A stretch of DNA of 64,000 nt from Pseudogemmobacter hezensis (GCF_013155295.1 NZ_JABJXT010000010.1:101311-165310), one strand, 5' to 3'. Positions 18,548-27,879 are shown, numbered from the stretch's first letter. Translations and numbers: made by a program. Notes: a model not told the origin generated them from the letters alone.

Positions 18548-19150
18548 GTGAGATTGTTTTACAGCACAAGTTCACCATTCGCACGTATGGTGCGGATTGC
18601 TCTGATCGAGAAGGCGGTGCCCTCGGTCGAGCCGGTCCTGGTCAATCCCTGGCAGGATGCACCGGATCTGATCCGTGCCAATCCCAGCTGCCGGGTTCCG
18701 GCGCTTGTGCTTGATGATGGCACCGCGCTGAGCGAAAGCCAGATGATTATCGCCTGGATGGATCGTGAGTATCCGCAGCCGCCGCTTTACAATACTGCGG
18801 CGCTGGCGCTGGCGGGGATCGCGGTTGGCGCGATTGAGGCTGCCGCTGCCATCATCATCGGGCGGCGGGCGACCGATGCCGGTTTTGACACCTCTGCGGT
18901 CGGGCTGCGCCGTCGCCGTTCGATTGTCACCGCCCTTGATACGCTTGAGGCGCAGGCAGCGGCGCTGGAGCGCCCTGATCCCGATCTGGCCGTGATTGCC
19001 ACGGTGACCCTGGTGGATTACCTGCATTTCCGTTTTGGTGGCGCGGAATGGATGCCGCAGATCGCGCGGCTTGATGCGTTGTCGCAGCGGCTCCGGGCGC
19101 GTCCGTCCTTTGCCGAAACGATGCCGACCGAGATGCCGGCCCAACCCTGA
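18548..19150 (+). CDS. glutathione S-transferase-like protein
   Basis: 200 residues with GTG as start. The N-terminal thioredoxin fold is MRLFYSTSSPFARMVRIALI, with the glutathione-binding turn CRVPALVLDDG and ALSESQMI. The C-terminal helical domain carries GLRRRRSIVTALDTLE and PDLAVIATVTLVDYLHFRFG. A paralogue lies at 51059-51652 and shares these C-terminal motifs. A tataag element in the leader and an AGGGGGG run before the GTG suggest its own promoter and ribosome site. Substrate unknown. Confidence 0.82.
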   Translation: MRLFYSTSSPFARMVRIALIEKAVPSVEPVLVNPWQDAPDLIRANPSCRVPALVLDDGTALSESQMIIAWMDREYPQPPLYNTAALALAGIAVGAIEAAAAIIIGRRATDAGFDTSAVGLRRRRSIVTALDTLEAQAAALERPDPDLAVIATVTLVDYLHFRFGGAEWMPQIARLDALSQRLRARPSFAETMPTEMPAQP

Positions 19151-19347
19151 CCCGTGCCGCTCTGGTCGTGCAACCCTGGCCCATGCAGCAGCGCTGAGCG
19201 TCCAGAGGCCTGAGGCTATTGCCCGTCAGTCCGCGCGCCATGCGCCAGGGGCTGCGGGCGGGCCGTGTGATTGCAGGATTTGCATTTTGTGGTGCTGATC
19301 TGTTTTGCAAGGCCCGCTGCGCGTGCCTCATGCACTTGCGCAAAACG

Positions 19348-20037
19348 TCAGGTCGGGTTGATCCAGCGATAGCCGATGCCAGCCTCGGTGCGGATGGCGC
19401 TGGCGTCAAAGCCGACGGCTTCCAGCTTTTGGCGCAGCTGCCCGATAAAGACCCGCAAATAGGCGACATCCGCAACATGCGCCGGGCCCCAGACGCGCAG
19501 CAGCAGCTGGCGATGCGTCACAATCCGGTCGGGCTGCTCCAGCAGGGCCAGCAAGAGATCGAACTCTTTTGGCGTCAGCCTGACCTCTTCGGCGCCAACA
19601 AAGACCTGGCGCAAGTCCCGCGACAGGGTCAGATCGCCGCTGCGCAACAGCGCCTGGGCCCCGGCCCCACGCTTTGGCCGCAACGAGGCCCGCAGCCGCG
19701 CCAGCAACTCGCCGATGGCAAAGGGTTTGGCGACAAAGTCATTCGCGCCCAGATCCAGCGCCAGGATCTTCTCCATCTCCTGGTCATGGGCCGAGAGCAC
19801 GATCACCGGCAGATCACTGTCGGCCCGCAGGCGCTCGATCACGGTTTTGCCGTTCATATCGGGCAGGCCAAGATCAAGGATCATCAGATCGGGGCGCAGC
19901 TGCGCCACTGCCGCCAGCGCCTCGGCGCCATTGGCGGCCAGCGCGGTGTCATAGCCCGAAGCCCCAAGCGCATGAACAAGGAAGCGTTGGATCTGTGGCT
20001 CGTCATCCACGATCAGGATCAGCTGACGCTCGCTCAT
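19348..20037 (-). CDS. KdpE-like response regulator
   Basis: 229 residues. Receiver domain: LILIVDDEPQIQRFLVHAL, phosphorylation Asp in LMILDLGLPDMNGK, Lys in FVAKPFAIGEL. C-terminal OmpR/PhoB winged helix: LTPKEFDLLLALLEQPDRIV and IGQLRQKLEAVG. The closest family by these motifs is KdpE. It overlaps the histidine kinase gene by 4 bp. The pair is not beside kdpFABC but is divergent from kup, so a role in potassium response by another transporter is inferred. Confidence 0.88.
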   Translation of the reverse strand: MSERQLILIVDDEPQIQRFLVHALGASGYDTALAANGAEALAAVAQLRPDLMILDLGLPDMNGKTVIERLRADSDLPVIVLSAHDQEMEKILALDLGANDFVAKPFAIGELLARLRASLRPKRGAGAQALLRSGDLTLSRDLRQVFVGAEEVRLTPKEFDLLLALLEQPDRIVTHRQLLLRVWGPAHVADVAYLRVFIGQLRQKLEAVGFDASAIRTEAGIGYRWINPT

Positions 20038-21566
20038 CTGCGGCTGTCCGGGGCTGTGGAAAGGGCAGGGGCTATGGGCAGGACAAGGGCGATCTGGCTG
20101 CCGCCGCCCGGTGAGGGGTTCATGTGGGCCTCAAGCCTGCCGCCCAGCAGCCGGGCGATCCCCTTGCAGATCGGCAGGCCAAGGCCGCTGTTCTCTTCGC
20201 CGCGTGTCAGATCGGGCGTGGCCAGCCAGGCCGCGACCGGGGCAGGCAGGCCCGCGCCACTGTCATGCACCTCAAGCCGGATCTGATCCCCCATCTGCGA
20301 CCCAGTCACCGTGATCGGGCCCGGCGCGTAGCGTTGCGCATTTTCGATCAGGCTGAACACGACCTGTTCGACCAGCCCTGCCTCGGCCATGACCAGCGCC
20401 AGATCGGGCAGATCGGTGCGGATCTGGCAGGCAGGCCAGGCGCGCCGCGCCCGGGCGGCGGCCGCACGTGCGCAATCTGCGGGGGCGACCGGGCTGAATG
20501 CCACGGCCGCGCCGCTGACCAGCCGCGTCATCTGCAACAGCTTTTCGACATAGCGGGCCAGGCGCTCGGCTTCCTCAGATGCGGCATCGATCAGATCGGA
20601 CTGGGCCTCTGGCGTCAGCCCTTCGCGCAGATCGCGCAGCGTGGTGACCGAGCCAAGGATAGTGGCAAGCGGCGTGCGCAGATCATGGGACAGCGACGAC
20701 AGCAGCGCCGCCCGCAGCATCTGGCGTTCAGAGGTTTCCCGCTCTTCCCCTGCCTTGCGGGCCAGTTCCAGCCGCTCCAGCGTCGCCCCGGCCTGGCGCA
20801 GCACAGAATCGATCGCCTCACCGCGATAGCCTGCGTCCCGGTCGGTGGCATTTGGCAGACGGTGCCCGATGGCATAACGCGCCTCTTCGCCCAGAGGCAG
20901 CGGGTGGAAGGTCAGATGCGATCCGGTCCAGCCCTCGGCAATGCCATCCTCGCGCCTGCCGCGCAAAAGCGCCTGCCCGGCGGCCTGATAATCGGCGGGC
21001 CGCAGGTCCGGGCCGCCAGGCTGGGGCTGCAGCACCTCGCCCAGGCGCGTCAGCACCGCGACGGGCGCATCTGACAGGGCGGCAATATGGCGGGTGGCGG
21101 CGGCCAGAACCTGGGTCTCACTTTGCGCCGCATTCAGCGCGCTGCTGGCCGAGGACAGCACCGTCAGCACCAGCGCCCGGTCTCGCGCGGTATCGACCTG
21201 CTCGCGCATCCGCCCCGCCAGAAAGCCCGTCAGCCCGGCTGCGGCCAGGAAGGCAACCAGCACGATCATGTCCTGGGGTCGCGCCGCCATCAGCGTGAAC
21301 TGCGGCTCGATGAAGAAGAAGTTGAACACCGCCACTGCCGCCACCGCCGAGCCGATCCCCGGCCAGAAACCAAAGGCCGCCGCATTGATCAGCACCGCCA
21401 TCAGCAGGACCAAAAGCGCGACGATCTCGCTCATCCAGCCGCGCGAAGACACCAGGATCAGCGTCACCAGCGCCAGGACCAGCACCGCCACAAGCAGCTG
21501 CAGCGGCCGCTGTGACAAAGGGCCGGCGCGGACAGGGCCAGAGGGGGGCGGAAATGCAGGATCCAT
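20034..21566 (-). CDS. KdpD-like sensor kinase lacking the N-terminal KdpD/Usp region
   Basis: 510 residues. It begins with the DUF4118 four-helix membrane block (LLVAVLVLALVTLILVSSRG; FGFWPGIGSAVAAVAVFNFF; FIEPQFTLMAARPQDMIVLV). A GAF-like linker follows, then the kinase core: H-box SSLSHDLRTPLATILGSV, N-box FSLIENAQRYAPGP, G1 VHDSGAGLP, G2 NSGLGLPICKGIARLLGG. Canonical KdpD has about 900 residues with a cytoplasmic KdpD domain (Walker-type) and a Usp domain first; both are absent here. The coding region begins directly at the membrane block, so this looks like a genuine short form, not a frameshift. Confidence 0.87.
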   Translation of the reverse strand: MDPAFPPPSGPVRAGPLSQRPLQLLVAVLVLALVTLILVSSRGWMSEIVALLVLLMAVLINAAAFGFWPGIGSAVAAVAVFNFFFIEPQFTLMAARPQDMIVLVAFLAAAGLTGFLAGRMREQVDTARDRALVLTVLSSASSALNAAQSETQVLAAATRHIAALSDAPVAVLTRLGEVLQPQPGGPDLRPADYQAAGQALLRGRREDGIAEGWTGSHLTFHPLPLGEEARYAIGHRLPNATDRDAGYRGEAIDSVLRQAGATLERLELARKAGEERETSERQMLRAALLSSLSHDLRTPLATILGSVTTLRDLREGLTPEAQSDLIDAASEEAERLARYVEKLLQMTRLVSGAAVAFSPVAPADCARAAAARARRAWPACQIRTDLPDLALVMAEAGLVEQVVFSLIENAQRYAPGPITVTGSQMGDQIRLEVHDSGAGLPAPVAAWLATPDLTRGEENSGLGLPICKGIARLLGGRLEAHMNPSPGGGSQIALVLPIAPALSTAPDSRR

Positions 21567-21728
21567 GCGCTGATCAAACCCCGGCGCAGGAATTTGTCCA
21601 CCGTCTTTATGGAATCCTTATATCTGCGGCGGCTTTCCCCATCGCTTCCTTACGCGGATGCGCAGAAATCCGGGATAGCGCCAGGGGCCTGCGCTTTGCC
21701 CGCATCCCCGGCCAGACCGGAGAGCAAA

Positions 21729-23645
21729 ATGCACGAGCACCCCCTGACCCCCGCCACGGACGGACATCAGGCCCGCAAACCCGCGATGGCCGCGCTGACG
21801 CTGGGCGTTCTGGGCGTGGTTTACGGCGATATAGGCACCTCGCCGCTTTATGCCCTGCGGGAGGCGATGATCGCCAGCGGTGCCACCCCCGGCCATGTGC
21901 CGCGCGAGAATATCTTTGGCGTCATCTCGCTGATCGTCTGGACGCTGACGCTGATTGTCTCGGTCAAATATGTGGTGATCCTTTTGCGGGCCGACAATGA
22001 CGGCGAGGGGGGCACGCTGTCGCTGCTGGCGCTGGCGCAGCGGGCGCTTGGCAGGATGCAGGGGCGGCGCGCCCTGGTGCTGGTGGTGCTGGGGATCCTG
22101 GGGGCGGCGCTGTTCTCTGGCGATGCGGTGATCACGCCGGCGGTTTCGGTTCTTTCGGCGGTTGAGGGGCTGAAGCTGATCGCCCCGGGCAGCGCGCCTT
22201 TTATCGAGCCGGTCGCCATGGCGGTGATTGTCGCGCTGTTTTGGGTGCAAAAGCACGGCACCGACCTTGTTTCGCGCTTTTTCGGCCCGGTGATGCTTTT
22301 GTGGTTTCTGGTGCTGGCGGCCGGGGGCCTGTGGCGGCTGCAGGACGCGCCTGAGGTGCTGGCCGCCCTGTCGCCGCATCACGCGGCCAGCTTTCTGATG
22401 GCGCATCAGGGCGTTGCGCTGGCGGTGCTGGGTTCGGTCTTTCTGGCGGTGACCGGGGCCGAGGCGCTTTACGCCGATATGGGTCATTTCGGCGCGCGTC
22501 CGATCCGGATCGGCTGGTTCTACCTGACATTCCCGGCGCTGGTGCTGAACTATCTGGGCCAGGGGGCAGAGCTGCTGACCCGCCCCGAGGCGCTGGAAAG
22601 CCCCCTTTACCTGATGTATCCGCCGCAGATGCTGGTGCCGATGGTGGTGCTGGCGATGCTGGCGACGGTGATTGCCGCCCAGGCGGTGATCACGGGGGCA
22701 TTCTCGCTGGTGCAACAGGCGATCCAGCTGCGGCTTTTGCCCCGGATGCGGATCCGCCAGACCTCAGAGGAACAGCAGGGCCAGATCTATATCCCGCTGG
22801 TCAATGGGTTGCTGATGTTCGGCGTGCTGGCGCTGGTGGTGACCTTTGGCAGCTCCTCGGCGCTGGCGGCGGCCTATGGGATCTCGGTTTCGGGCGCGAT
22901 GCTGGTCACCTCTTTGCTGGCGGTGGTGGTGGTGCGCTGGCACTGGCGCTGGCCGGTGATTGCCATTCTGGCGATCCTCGGGCCGCTGGTAGTCCTGGAG
23001 CTGGTGTTCTTCGGCTCGAACCTGATGAAGGTGGCGGATGGCGGCTATGTGCCGCTGGCGCTGGCGGCGGTTATGCTGGCGGTGATGCTGATCTGGCGGC
23101 GCGGCTCGGCGATTGTTCTGGCGCGTGAGGGCGAGGGCCAGCTGCCCCTGACCGCGCTGGTCGGCAAGCTGGGGTCTGAGCGTATCGCAAAGGTGGCGGG
23201 CACTGCTGTCTTTCTGACCGCCTCGCCCGACAAGGCCCCGGTGGCGCTTTTCCACAGTCTGAAACACTTCCGCGCCCTGCATGAGCAAAACATCATCCTG
23301 TCGATCGTGACGCGCGACCTGCCCCGGCTGAGCGATGAGACGCGGATGCGCATCGAAGAGATCGCGCCCGGCTTTCGCCGCATCACCCTGCACTATGGTT
23401 ATGCCGAAGACCCGGATGTGCCACGCGCCCTGATGCTGGCGCGGCAGCGCGGGCTGAAATTCGACATCATGTCGACCTCGTTCATCCTGTCGCGCCGCAG
23501 TCTGCGCCCCTCGGTGCGCAGCAAAATGCCGATGTGGCAGGCGCGAATTTTCATCTGGATGTCCCGGAATGCAGCCACCGCCCAGGACTATTTCCGCATC
23601 CCCGCCGGGCGGGTGGTTGAGATCGGCAATCAGGTCAGCCTCTGA
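21729..23645 (+). CDS. kup: Kup/Trk-family potassium uptake protein
   Basis: 638 residues. The K+ transporter signature LGVVYGDIGTSPLYALREAM and ENIFGVISLIVWTLTLIVSV open the protein, with about 12 membrane helices (GDAVITPAVSVLSAVEGLKL; GSVFLAVTGAEALYADMGHF). The C-terminal soluble domain ends with a Kup-type tail (FRIPAGRVVEIGNQVSL). The chosen ATG has GGAGAG just before it; the frame is open to 21594 but that extension is not family-like. It lies divergent from the KdpDE-like pair, with about 160 bp between them. Confidence 0.95.
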   Translation: MHEHPLTPATDGHQARKPAMAALTLGVLGVVYGDIGTSPLYALREAMIASGATPGHVPRENIFGVISLIVWTLTLIVSVKYVVILLRADNDGEGGTLSLLALAQRALGRMQGRRALVLVVLGILGAALFSGDAVITPAVSVLSAVEGLKLIAPGSAPFIEPVAMAVIVALFWVQKHGTDLVSRFFGPVMLLWFLVLAAGGLWRLQDAPEVLAALSPHHAASFLMAHQGVALAVLGSVFLAVTGAEALYADMGHFGARPIRIGWFYLTFPALVLNYLGQGAELLTRPEALESPLYLMYPPQMLVPMVVLAMLATVIAAQAVITGAFSLVQQAIQLRLLPRMRIRQTSEEQQGQIYIPLVNGLLMFGVLALVVTFGSSSALAAAYGISVSGAMLVTSLLAVVVVRWHWRWPVIAILAILGPLVVLELVFFGSNLMKVADGGYVPLALAAVMLAVMLIWRRGSAIVLAREGEGQLPLTALVGKLGSERIAKVAGTAVFLTASPDKAPVALFHSLKHFRALHEQNIILSIVTRDLPRLSDETRMRIEEIAPGFRRITLHYGYAEDPDVPRALMLARQRGLKFDIMSTSFILSRRSLRPSVRSKMPMWQARIFIWMSRNAATAQDYFRIPAGRVVEIGNQVSL

Positions 23646-23715
23646 GCGATGCGCCCGCAGTTCCCGGCGGCCGTCAGCGTCGTGGTGATGATCCGCCGCC
23701 TGCCAGGGCCATGCA

Positions 23716-24435
23716 TCACAGCAAAGCCGCAGCATCCTCGTCGATAAACACATGGACCAAAGCGTGCAATTGTAGCGCCGAGGCCGGGCAATCGGCACTG
23801 ACAGGCCCGCGCAAAGCGGCGCGGATTGCGCAGGCCTTGGCTGTTCCGGTGGCGATCAGCAACTGCTCACGCGCCTCAAGGATGGTGCCGATGCCCATGG
23901 TCAGGGCGCTGTGGGGCACATCCCCGGGGGTGGGGAAATCGGGGGCATTGGCGCTGCGGGTGCTGTCGCTGAGGGTAACCAGCCGGGTGCGACTGTCGAG
24001 CGCCGAGCCTGGTTCATTGAAGCCGATATGGCCGTTTCGCCCGATCCCCAAAAGCTGAAGATCAATGCCGCCCGCCTGTTTTATTGCATTTTCAAAGGAT
24101 TGCGCTTCATGGGCCGGGTCTGCGGCCATGCCATCGGGCAGGTGATGGGCGGCCAGCGTCACCTTTCCAAAGAAATGGCGCTGCATGAAGGCATGGAAAG
24201 AGGCGGGGTTTTGCGCCGAAAGGCCGATATATTCATCCAGATTGAAACTGGTGATCCCGGCGAAGGACAGCTCTTTTGCCGCGACCCGGGCAGAGAGATC
24301 GTCATAGACCGCAATCGGGCTGCGCCCGGTGGCAAGGCCCAGCGTGCGGATCTCTGCGGATTTCACTTTTTGCGCAATAAGAGAGGCAGCCGCCCGCGCC
24401 ACGGCCCCGGCGTCTTTAAGGATGTGAAGATTCAT
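23716..24435 (-). CDS. nagB: glucosamine-6-phosphate deaminase
   Basis: 239 residues. It converts GlcN-6-P to fructose-6-P and ammonia. Signatures are GLATGRSPIAVYDDL, SFNLDEYIGLS and LLGIGRNGHIGFNEPGS. It is the last gene of the amino-sugar import operon and overlaps the ROK kinase gene by 4 bp. It is slightly shorter than E. coli NagB (266 residues), like the short allosteric-site-poor forms. Confidence 0.9.
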   Translation of the reverse strand: MNLHILKDAGAVARAAASLIAQKVKSAEIRTLGLATGRSPIAVYDDLSARVAAKELSFAGITSFNLDEYIGLSAQNPASFHAFMQRHFFGKVTLAAHHLPDGMAADPAHEAQSFENAIKQAGGIDLQLLGIGRNGHIGFNEPGSALDSRTRLVTLSDSTRSANAPDFPTPGDVPHSALTMGIGTILEAREQLLIATGTAKACAIRAALRGPVSADCPASALQLHALVHVFIDEDAAALL

Positions 24436-25331
24436 CTGCCTGGCTTTTTACACAGATCTGCGGCGGCCAAAGCGGCGCCGATGGCCCCCGCCCGATGCCC
24501 CAATACCGAGGGGCGCAACCGGGGGGGAGTGGTGAAATACTGCGGCAAAACGGCCTGAACCGCCGCCAGCAGACGCGGCTGTCCGCCGATAGAGCCGCCA
24601 AAGACGAAAACCTCGGGCGCGGCTACGGCGCTGACCGCCAGAACCGCCTGCGCCAGCAGATCGGCCTGGGCGTGCAGCACCCGCTCAAACACCGGATCGT
24701 CCGAGGCGAAAAGCGCCGCCAGATCGGCATCGGGCGCAGCGCCTGCTGCCTGACAGGCCGCCCGCCAGCCGCTGCCGCCCAGACAGTCCTCAAGCGCGCC
24801 AGAGCCGCGCCGGAAGGCATCACGCGCATCACCGCCGATGGGCAAAAGCGCGATCTCGCCCGCCGCCCCCGCCATGCCGCGCAATAGCCCGCCATTGGCG
24901 ACCAGCCCCATGCCAATGCCGGTGCCTATGGCGATGAAGGCCAGAGGATCACCCGCTTCGCCAGCCCGGGCCTCGGCAAGGGCGGCGGTATTGACGTCGT
25001 TCTCCAGCCGCAGCTGCGGGCCAAACCGCGCGGTCAGCAGGGCGTGGAAATGCGTCCCCTCCATATCGGCGATATTGGGGATAAGGCTGAGCGCGTGGCT
25101 GCGCGGATCGACCGAGGCCGGCAGGCCGACACCCACGGCCAAAGCCGCGCCCTTCGGGTCAAGCCGCTGGCTGATTGCCAGCAGCTGATCGGCCAGATGG
25201 GCACCGCCGCGGGTATCGGTCGGCTGCTGGTGCTCGGCCAGAACCTGGCCCCTGGCATCGGTCAGAACGGCCAGAACCTTGGTGCCGCCGATATCGACAC
25301 CCAGAAAACGCTGATGCGGGGCCATGATCAT
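24432..25331 (-). CDS. ROK-family sugar kinase (N-acetylglucosamine/glucosamine kinase-like)
   Basis: 299 residues. Phosphate-binding loop FLGVDIGGTKVLAVLTDA; catalytic region LENDVNTAALAEARAG; FIAIGTGIGMGLVANGGLLR. The zinc motif CxCGxxGC common in ROK kinases is missing: after GMAGAAGEIALLPIGG the chain runs DARDAFRRGSGALEDCLGG. Context (NagB next door, ABC importer upstream) suggests phosphorylation of an amino sugar. Its start overlaps the transporter ATPase stop by 4 bp. Confidence 0.82.
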   Translation of the reverse strand: MIMAPHQRFLGVDIGGTKVLAVLTDARGQVLAEHQQPTDTRGGAHLADQLLAISQRLDPKGAALAVGVGLPASVDPRSHALSLIPNIADMEGTHFHALLTARFGPQLRLENDVNTAALAEARAGEAGDPLAFIAIGTGIGMGLVANGGLLRGMAGAAGEIALLPIGGDARDAFRRGSGALEDCLGGSGWRAACQAAGAAPDADLAALFASDDPVFERVLHAQADLLAQAVLAVSAVAAPEVFVFGGSIGGQPRLLAAVQAVLPQYFTTPPRLRPSVLGHRAGAIGAALAAADLCKKPGR

Positions 25332-26365
25332 TTGCGGCCCAGGGATTTCTCGCTGGTGGCATCGAAGGTGTAAAGCCGGCCACGGGGCAGGGCGGCTGTG
25401 ACCTGGCTGCCCACGGCAGGGGCCTGGCCGCCCGGGGCGGTGCCGATCACCGTCTGGCCTGCGGCCTGGAAATGGACAAGGGTTTCATGGCCCAGGGGCT
25501 CGACCACGGTGACCGGGCCGGAAAGCGTAAGCACGGGGTCGGGCACGGGCTGATTGACCAGCAGATCCTGCGGGCGGATGCCCAGTTTCAGATTGCCACC
25601 AGGATCAGAGGTGATCCCATCCGCGCCCTCACGGCCCTGCACGATATTCATCGAAGGGCTGCCGATGAAACGGGCGGTAAAGACATCGACGGGGTTTTCA
25701 TAAAGATCCATCGGGGCGCCTGCCTGCAGGATATGCCCTCCATTCATCACCACGATGCGGTCGGCCATGGTCATCGCCTCGACCTGGTCATGGGTGACAT
25801 AGACGATGGTGGTGCCAAGGCGCTGGTGCAGGGCCTTGATCTCGATCCGCATCTGCGCGCGCAGCTGGGCATCAAGGTTTGAAAGCGGCTCGTCGAACAG
25901 GAAGGCCGAGGGCGAGCGCACCATCGCGCGACCGATGGCGACACGCTGGCGCTGGCCCCCGGACAGGGCAGCCGGGCGGCGGTCAAGATATTGGGTCAGG
26001 CCCAGGGTTTCGGCCGCCTCGCTGACGCGCTTGTCCTTGTCCTGTCTGGACATTTTCGCGGTATAAAGACCGAATGCGATGTTCTGGCGCACGCTCATAT
26101 GCGGGTAGATCGCGTAATTCTGGAACACCATGGCGATATTGCGCTCTTTGGGGTCCATATCGTTGACCAGGGTGCCGCCGATGCAGATCTCGCCGCCCGA
26201 GACCTCTTCGAGGCCCGCGATCATCCGCAATGTGGTGGATTTCCCGCAGCCCGAGGGGCCGACAAAGACGACGAATTCGCCGTCTTTTATCTCCAGGTCG
26301 ATGCCGTGGATGATGTCGGTGCGGCCATAGGATTTGACCAGTTTTTTCAGCTCGATCATGGCCAT
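25328..26365 (-). CDS. sugar ABC transporter ATPase (UgpC/MalK type)
   Basis: 345 residues. Walker A VGPSGCGKSTTLRMIAG, signature AALSGGQRQRVAIGRAM, Walker B FLFDEPLSNLD, switch His YVTHDQVEAMTMADRI. The C-terminal TOBE/MalK regulatory domain follows (LGIRPQDLLVN). It energises the two permeases encoded upstream. It overlaps the lyase gene by 1 bp and the kinase gene by 4 bp. Confidence 0.93.
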   Translation of the reverse strand: MAMIELKKLVKSYGRTDIIHGIDLEIKDGEFVVFVGPSGCGKSTTLRMIAGLEEVSGGEICIGGTLVNDMDPKERNIAMVFQNYAIYPHMSVRQNIAFGLYTAKMSRQDKDKRVSEAAETLGLTQYLDRRPAALSGGQRQRVAIGRAMVRSPSAFLFDEPLSNLDAQLRAQMRIEIKALHQRLGTTIVYVTHDQVEAMTMADRIVVMNGGHILQAGAPMDLYENPVDVFTARFIGSPSMNIVQGREGADGITSDPGGNLKLGIRPQDLLVNQPVPDPVLTLSGPVTVVEPLGHETLVHFQAAGQTVIGTAPGGQAPAVGSQVTAALPRGRLYTFDATSEKSLGRK

Positions 26366-27876
26366 CAGCGGATCTCCGTCAGGGTTTGGAAGGCGGCGTC
26401 CAGGGCCTGGCGGGCGCGTGTCTCGTGATCCGCAAGGGTCTGGGCGCGGGCCTCGGCCTGGGCCAGGGCCTGGTCATAGCTGGCCAAAGCGGCCAGCATC
26501 GGGGCAGGGGCGGGGCCGCCGAAACGGTCACGCACGGCGACGAAATAGTCTGGGCTGACGATCTGCGCGAAATCCGCCTGGCTCAGGGTGCTGTCGCGCC
26601 CGGTATGGGCGAGGAAGGCCCGGGCAAAGGGGGCAAAGCCGCCTGCCGTAAGGCTGGTATCGGCTGCGACGACCGCGCGGGCGGTATCGGCGGCGATTTC
26701 ATGCGCCAGGCGGAAGGACAGGCCCTCGCGGCGGACCAGGCTGTCGGCCAGTTCGGTGATGGTGATGCAGCTGCGGTCGATATTGGCGGCCACACGGGCG
26801 GAATTGACCTGCACCTGCGCCACGAAAGCACTTAGCAGTCGCAGCACCCGGCTGGCGCTGTCAAAGGCCTGATAGCCCGCCTCCTGGCTTTCGCCCTCGC
26901 TGTCATTCATATCGGTGAAGGGGGTGTTGTGCATGATGTCCAGCATGACCCGCGCCCGCCCCACCGTTTGCGAGGAGAGATGCCGCATATGCTCGATCGG
27001 CACCGGATTGCGCTTTTGCGGCATGATGGAAGAGATCTGCACCAGGGCATTGGGCACATGCAGCTGGCCGACCTCAAAGGCGGTCCAGAACTGGAAGTCC
27101 TGAATAAGGCGGCCCAGATGCAGGAACAAAAGCTCAAGCGCGGAATAGGTGGCGGTGATGTAATCGACCGCCGCAATGCAGGAATAGCTGTTTTGCTGCG
27201 GGCCCCTGAAGCCCAGCAGCTCGGCCACCCGGGCGCGGTCGATCGCAAAGCCAGAGGTGGTGATCGCGGCAGCCCCCATCGAGGACAGGTTCACCACATC
27301 GCGCGCCGCCTCGATCCGGGAGATGTCGCGCAGAAGGATCTCAATCGCCGCCGAAAGGTAATGCCCGAAGGTGGTGGGCTGGGCGGGCTGGCCGTGGGTA
27401 TAGGCGACGATCAGGGTCTTATGCCCGGCGCGGGCCTTTACGATCAGGGCAGCGCAAAGGGCGCGGGCCTCGGCCAGAAGCTGGTCAAGCCGCGGCTTCA
27501 GCGCCAGTTTGAAAAGCGTATGGTCGATGTCATTGCGCGAGCGCGCCGTATGCAGCCGCCCGCCGATATCCGCGCCGACCCGCGCCTTCAGCTCTTTTTC
27601 GGTCAGGAAGAAGTAATCCTCGACCTCGCCGGTATAGGTCAGGGTGGCCGGGTCGATCTCTGTCTCCATAGCGGCAAGCGCACGGGCGATGGTGGCGGCG
27701 GTCTCTTGCGGCAGGATGCCGGTCTCGCTGAGCATCACCAGATGGGCGCGGTCGACGGCGCGGAAGGCCTGGACGTGATGGGTTTTTGACCCGTCAAACA
27801 GCGGCCGCAGGACGGTGTCCTTATAGACCGGATCGGGAAAGACCGAAGTGTCGGGGGGAAGGGGCTGCTGCGCCAT
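26365..27876 (-). CDS. argininosuccinate lyase-like enzyme inside a sugar operon
   Basis: 503 residues of the fumarase/aspartase superfamily. Members cleave C-N bonds and release fumarate. Motifs: RLHTARSRNDIDHTLFKLAL, YTHGQPAQPTTFGHYLSAA and the signature ISSIMPQKRNPVPIEHM with the catalytic Ser loop. It is slightly longer than ArgH (about 460), with an extra N-terminal stretch. It lies between permease and ATPase genes, 3 bp from one and overlapping the other by 1 bp, so it is co-translated with the transporter. That placement argues against a role in arginine synthesis. A succinyl- or aspartyl-type conjugate of the imported compound is a more likely substrate (inference). Confidence 0.85.
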   Translation of the reverse strand: MAQQPLPPDTSVFPDPVYKDTVLRPLFDGSKTHHVQAFRAVDRAHLVMLSETGILPQETAATIARALAAMETEIDPATLTYTGEVEDYFFLTEKELKARVGADIGGRLHTARSRNDIDHTLFKLALKPRLDQLLAEARALCAALIVKARAGHKTLIVAYTHGQPAQPTTFGHYLSAAIEILLRDISRIEAARDVVNLSSMGAAAITTSGFAIDRARVAELLGFRGPQQNSYSCIAAVDYITATYSALELLFLHLGRLIQDFQFWTAFEVGQLHVPNALVQISSIMPQKRNPVPIEHMRHLSSQTVGRARVMLDIMHNTPFTDMNDSEGESQEAGYQAFDSASRVLRLLSAFVAQVQVNSARVAANIDRSCITITELADSLVRREGLSFRLAHEIAADTARAVVAADTSLTAGGFAPFARAFLAHTGRDSTLSQADFAQIVSPDYFVAVRDRFGGPAPAPMLAALASYDQALAQAEARAQTLADHETRARQALDAAFQTLTEIR

Positions 27877-27879
27877 GGC

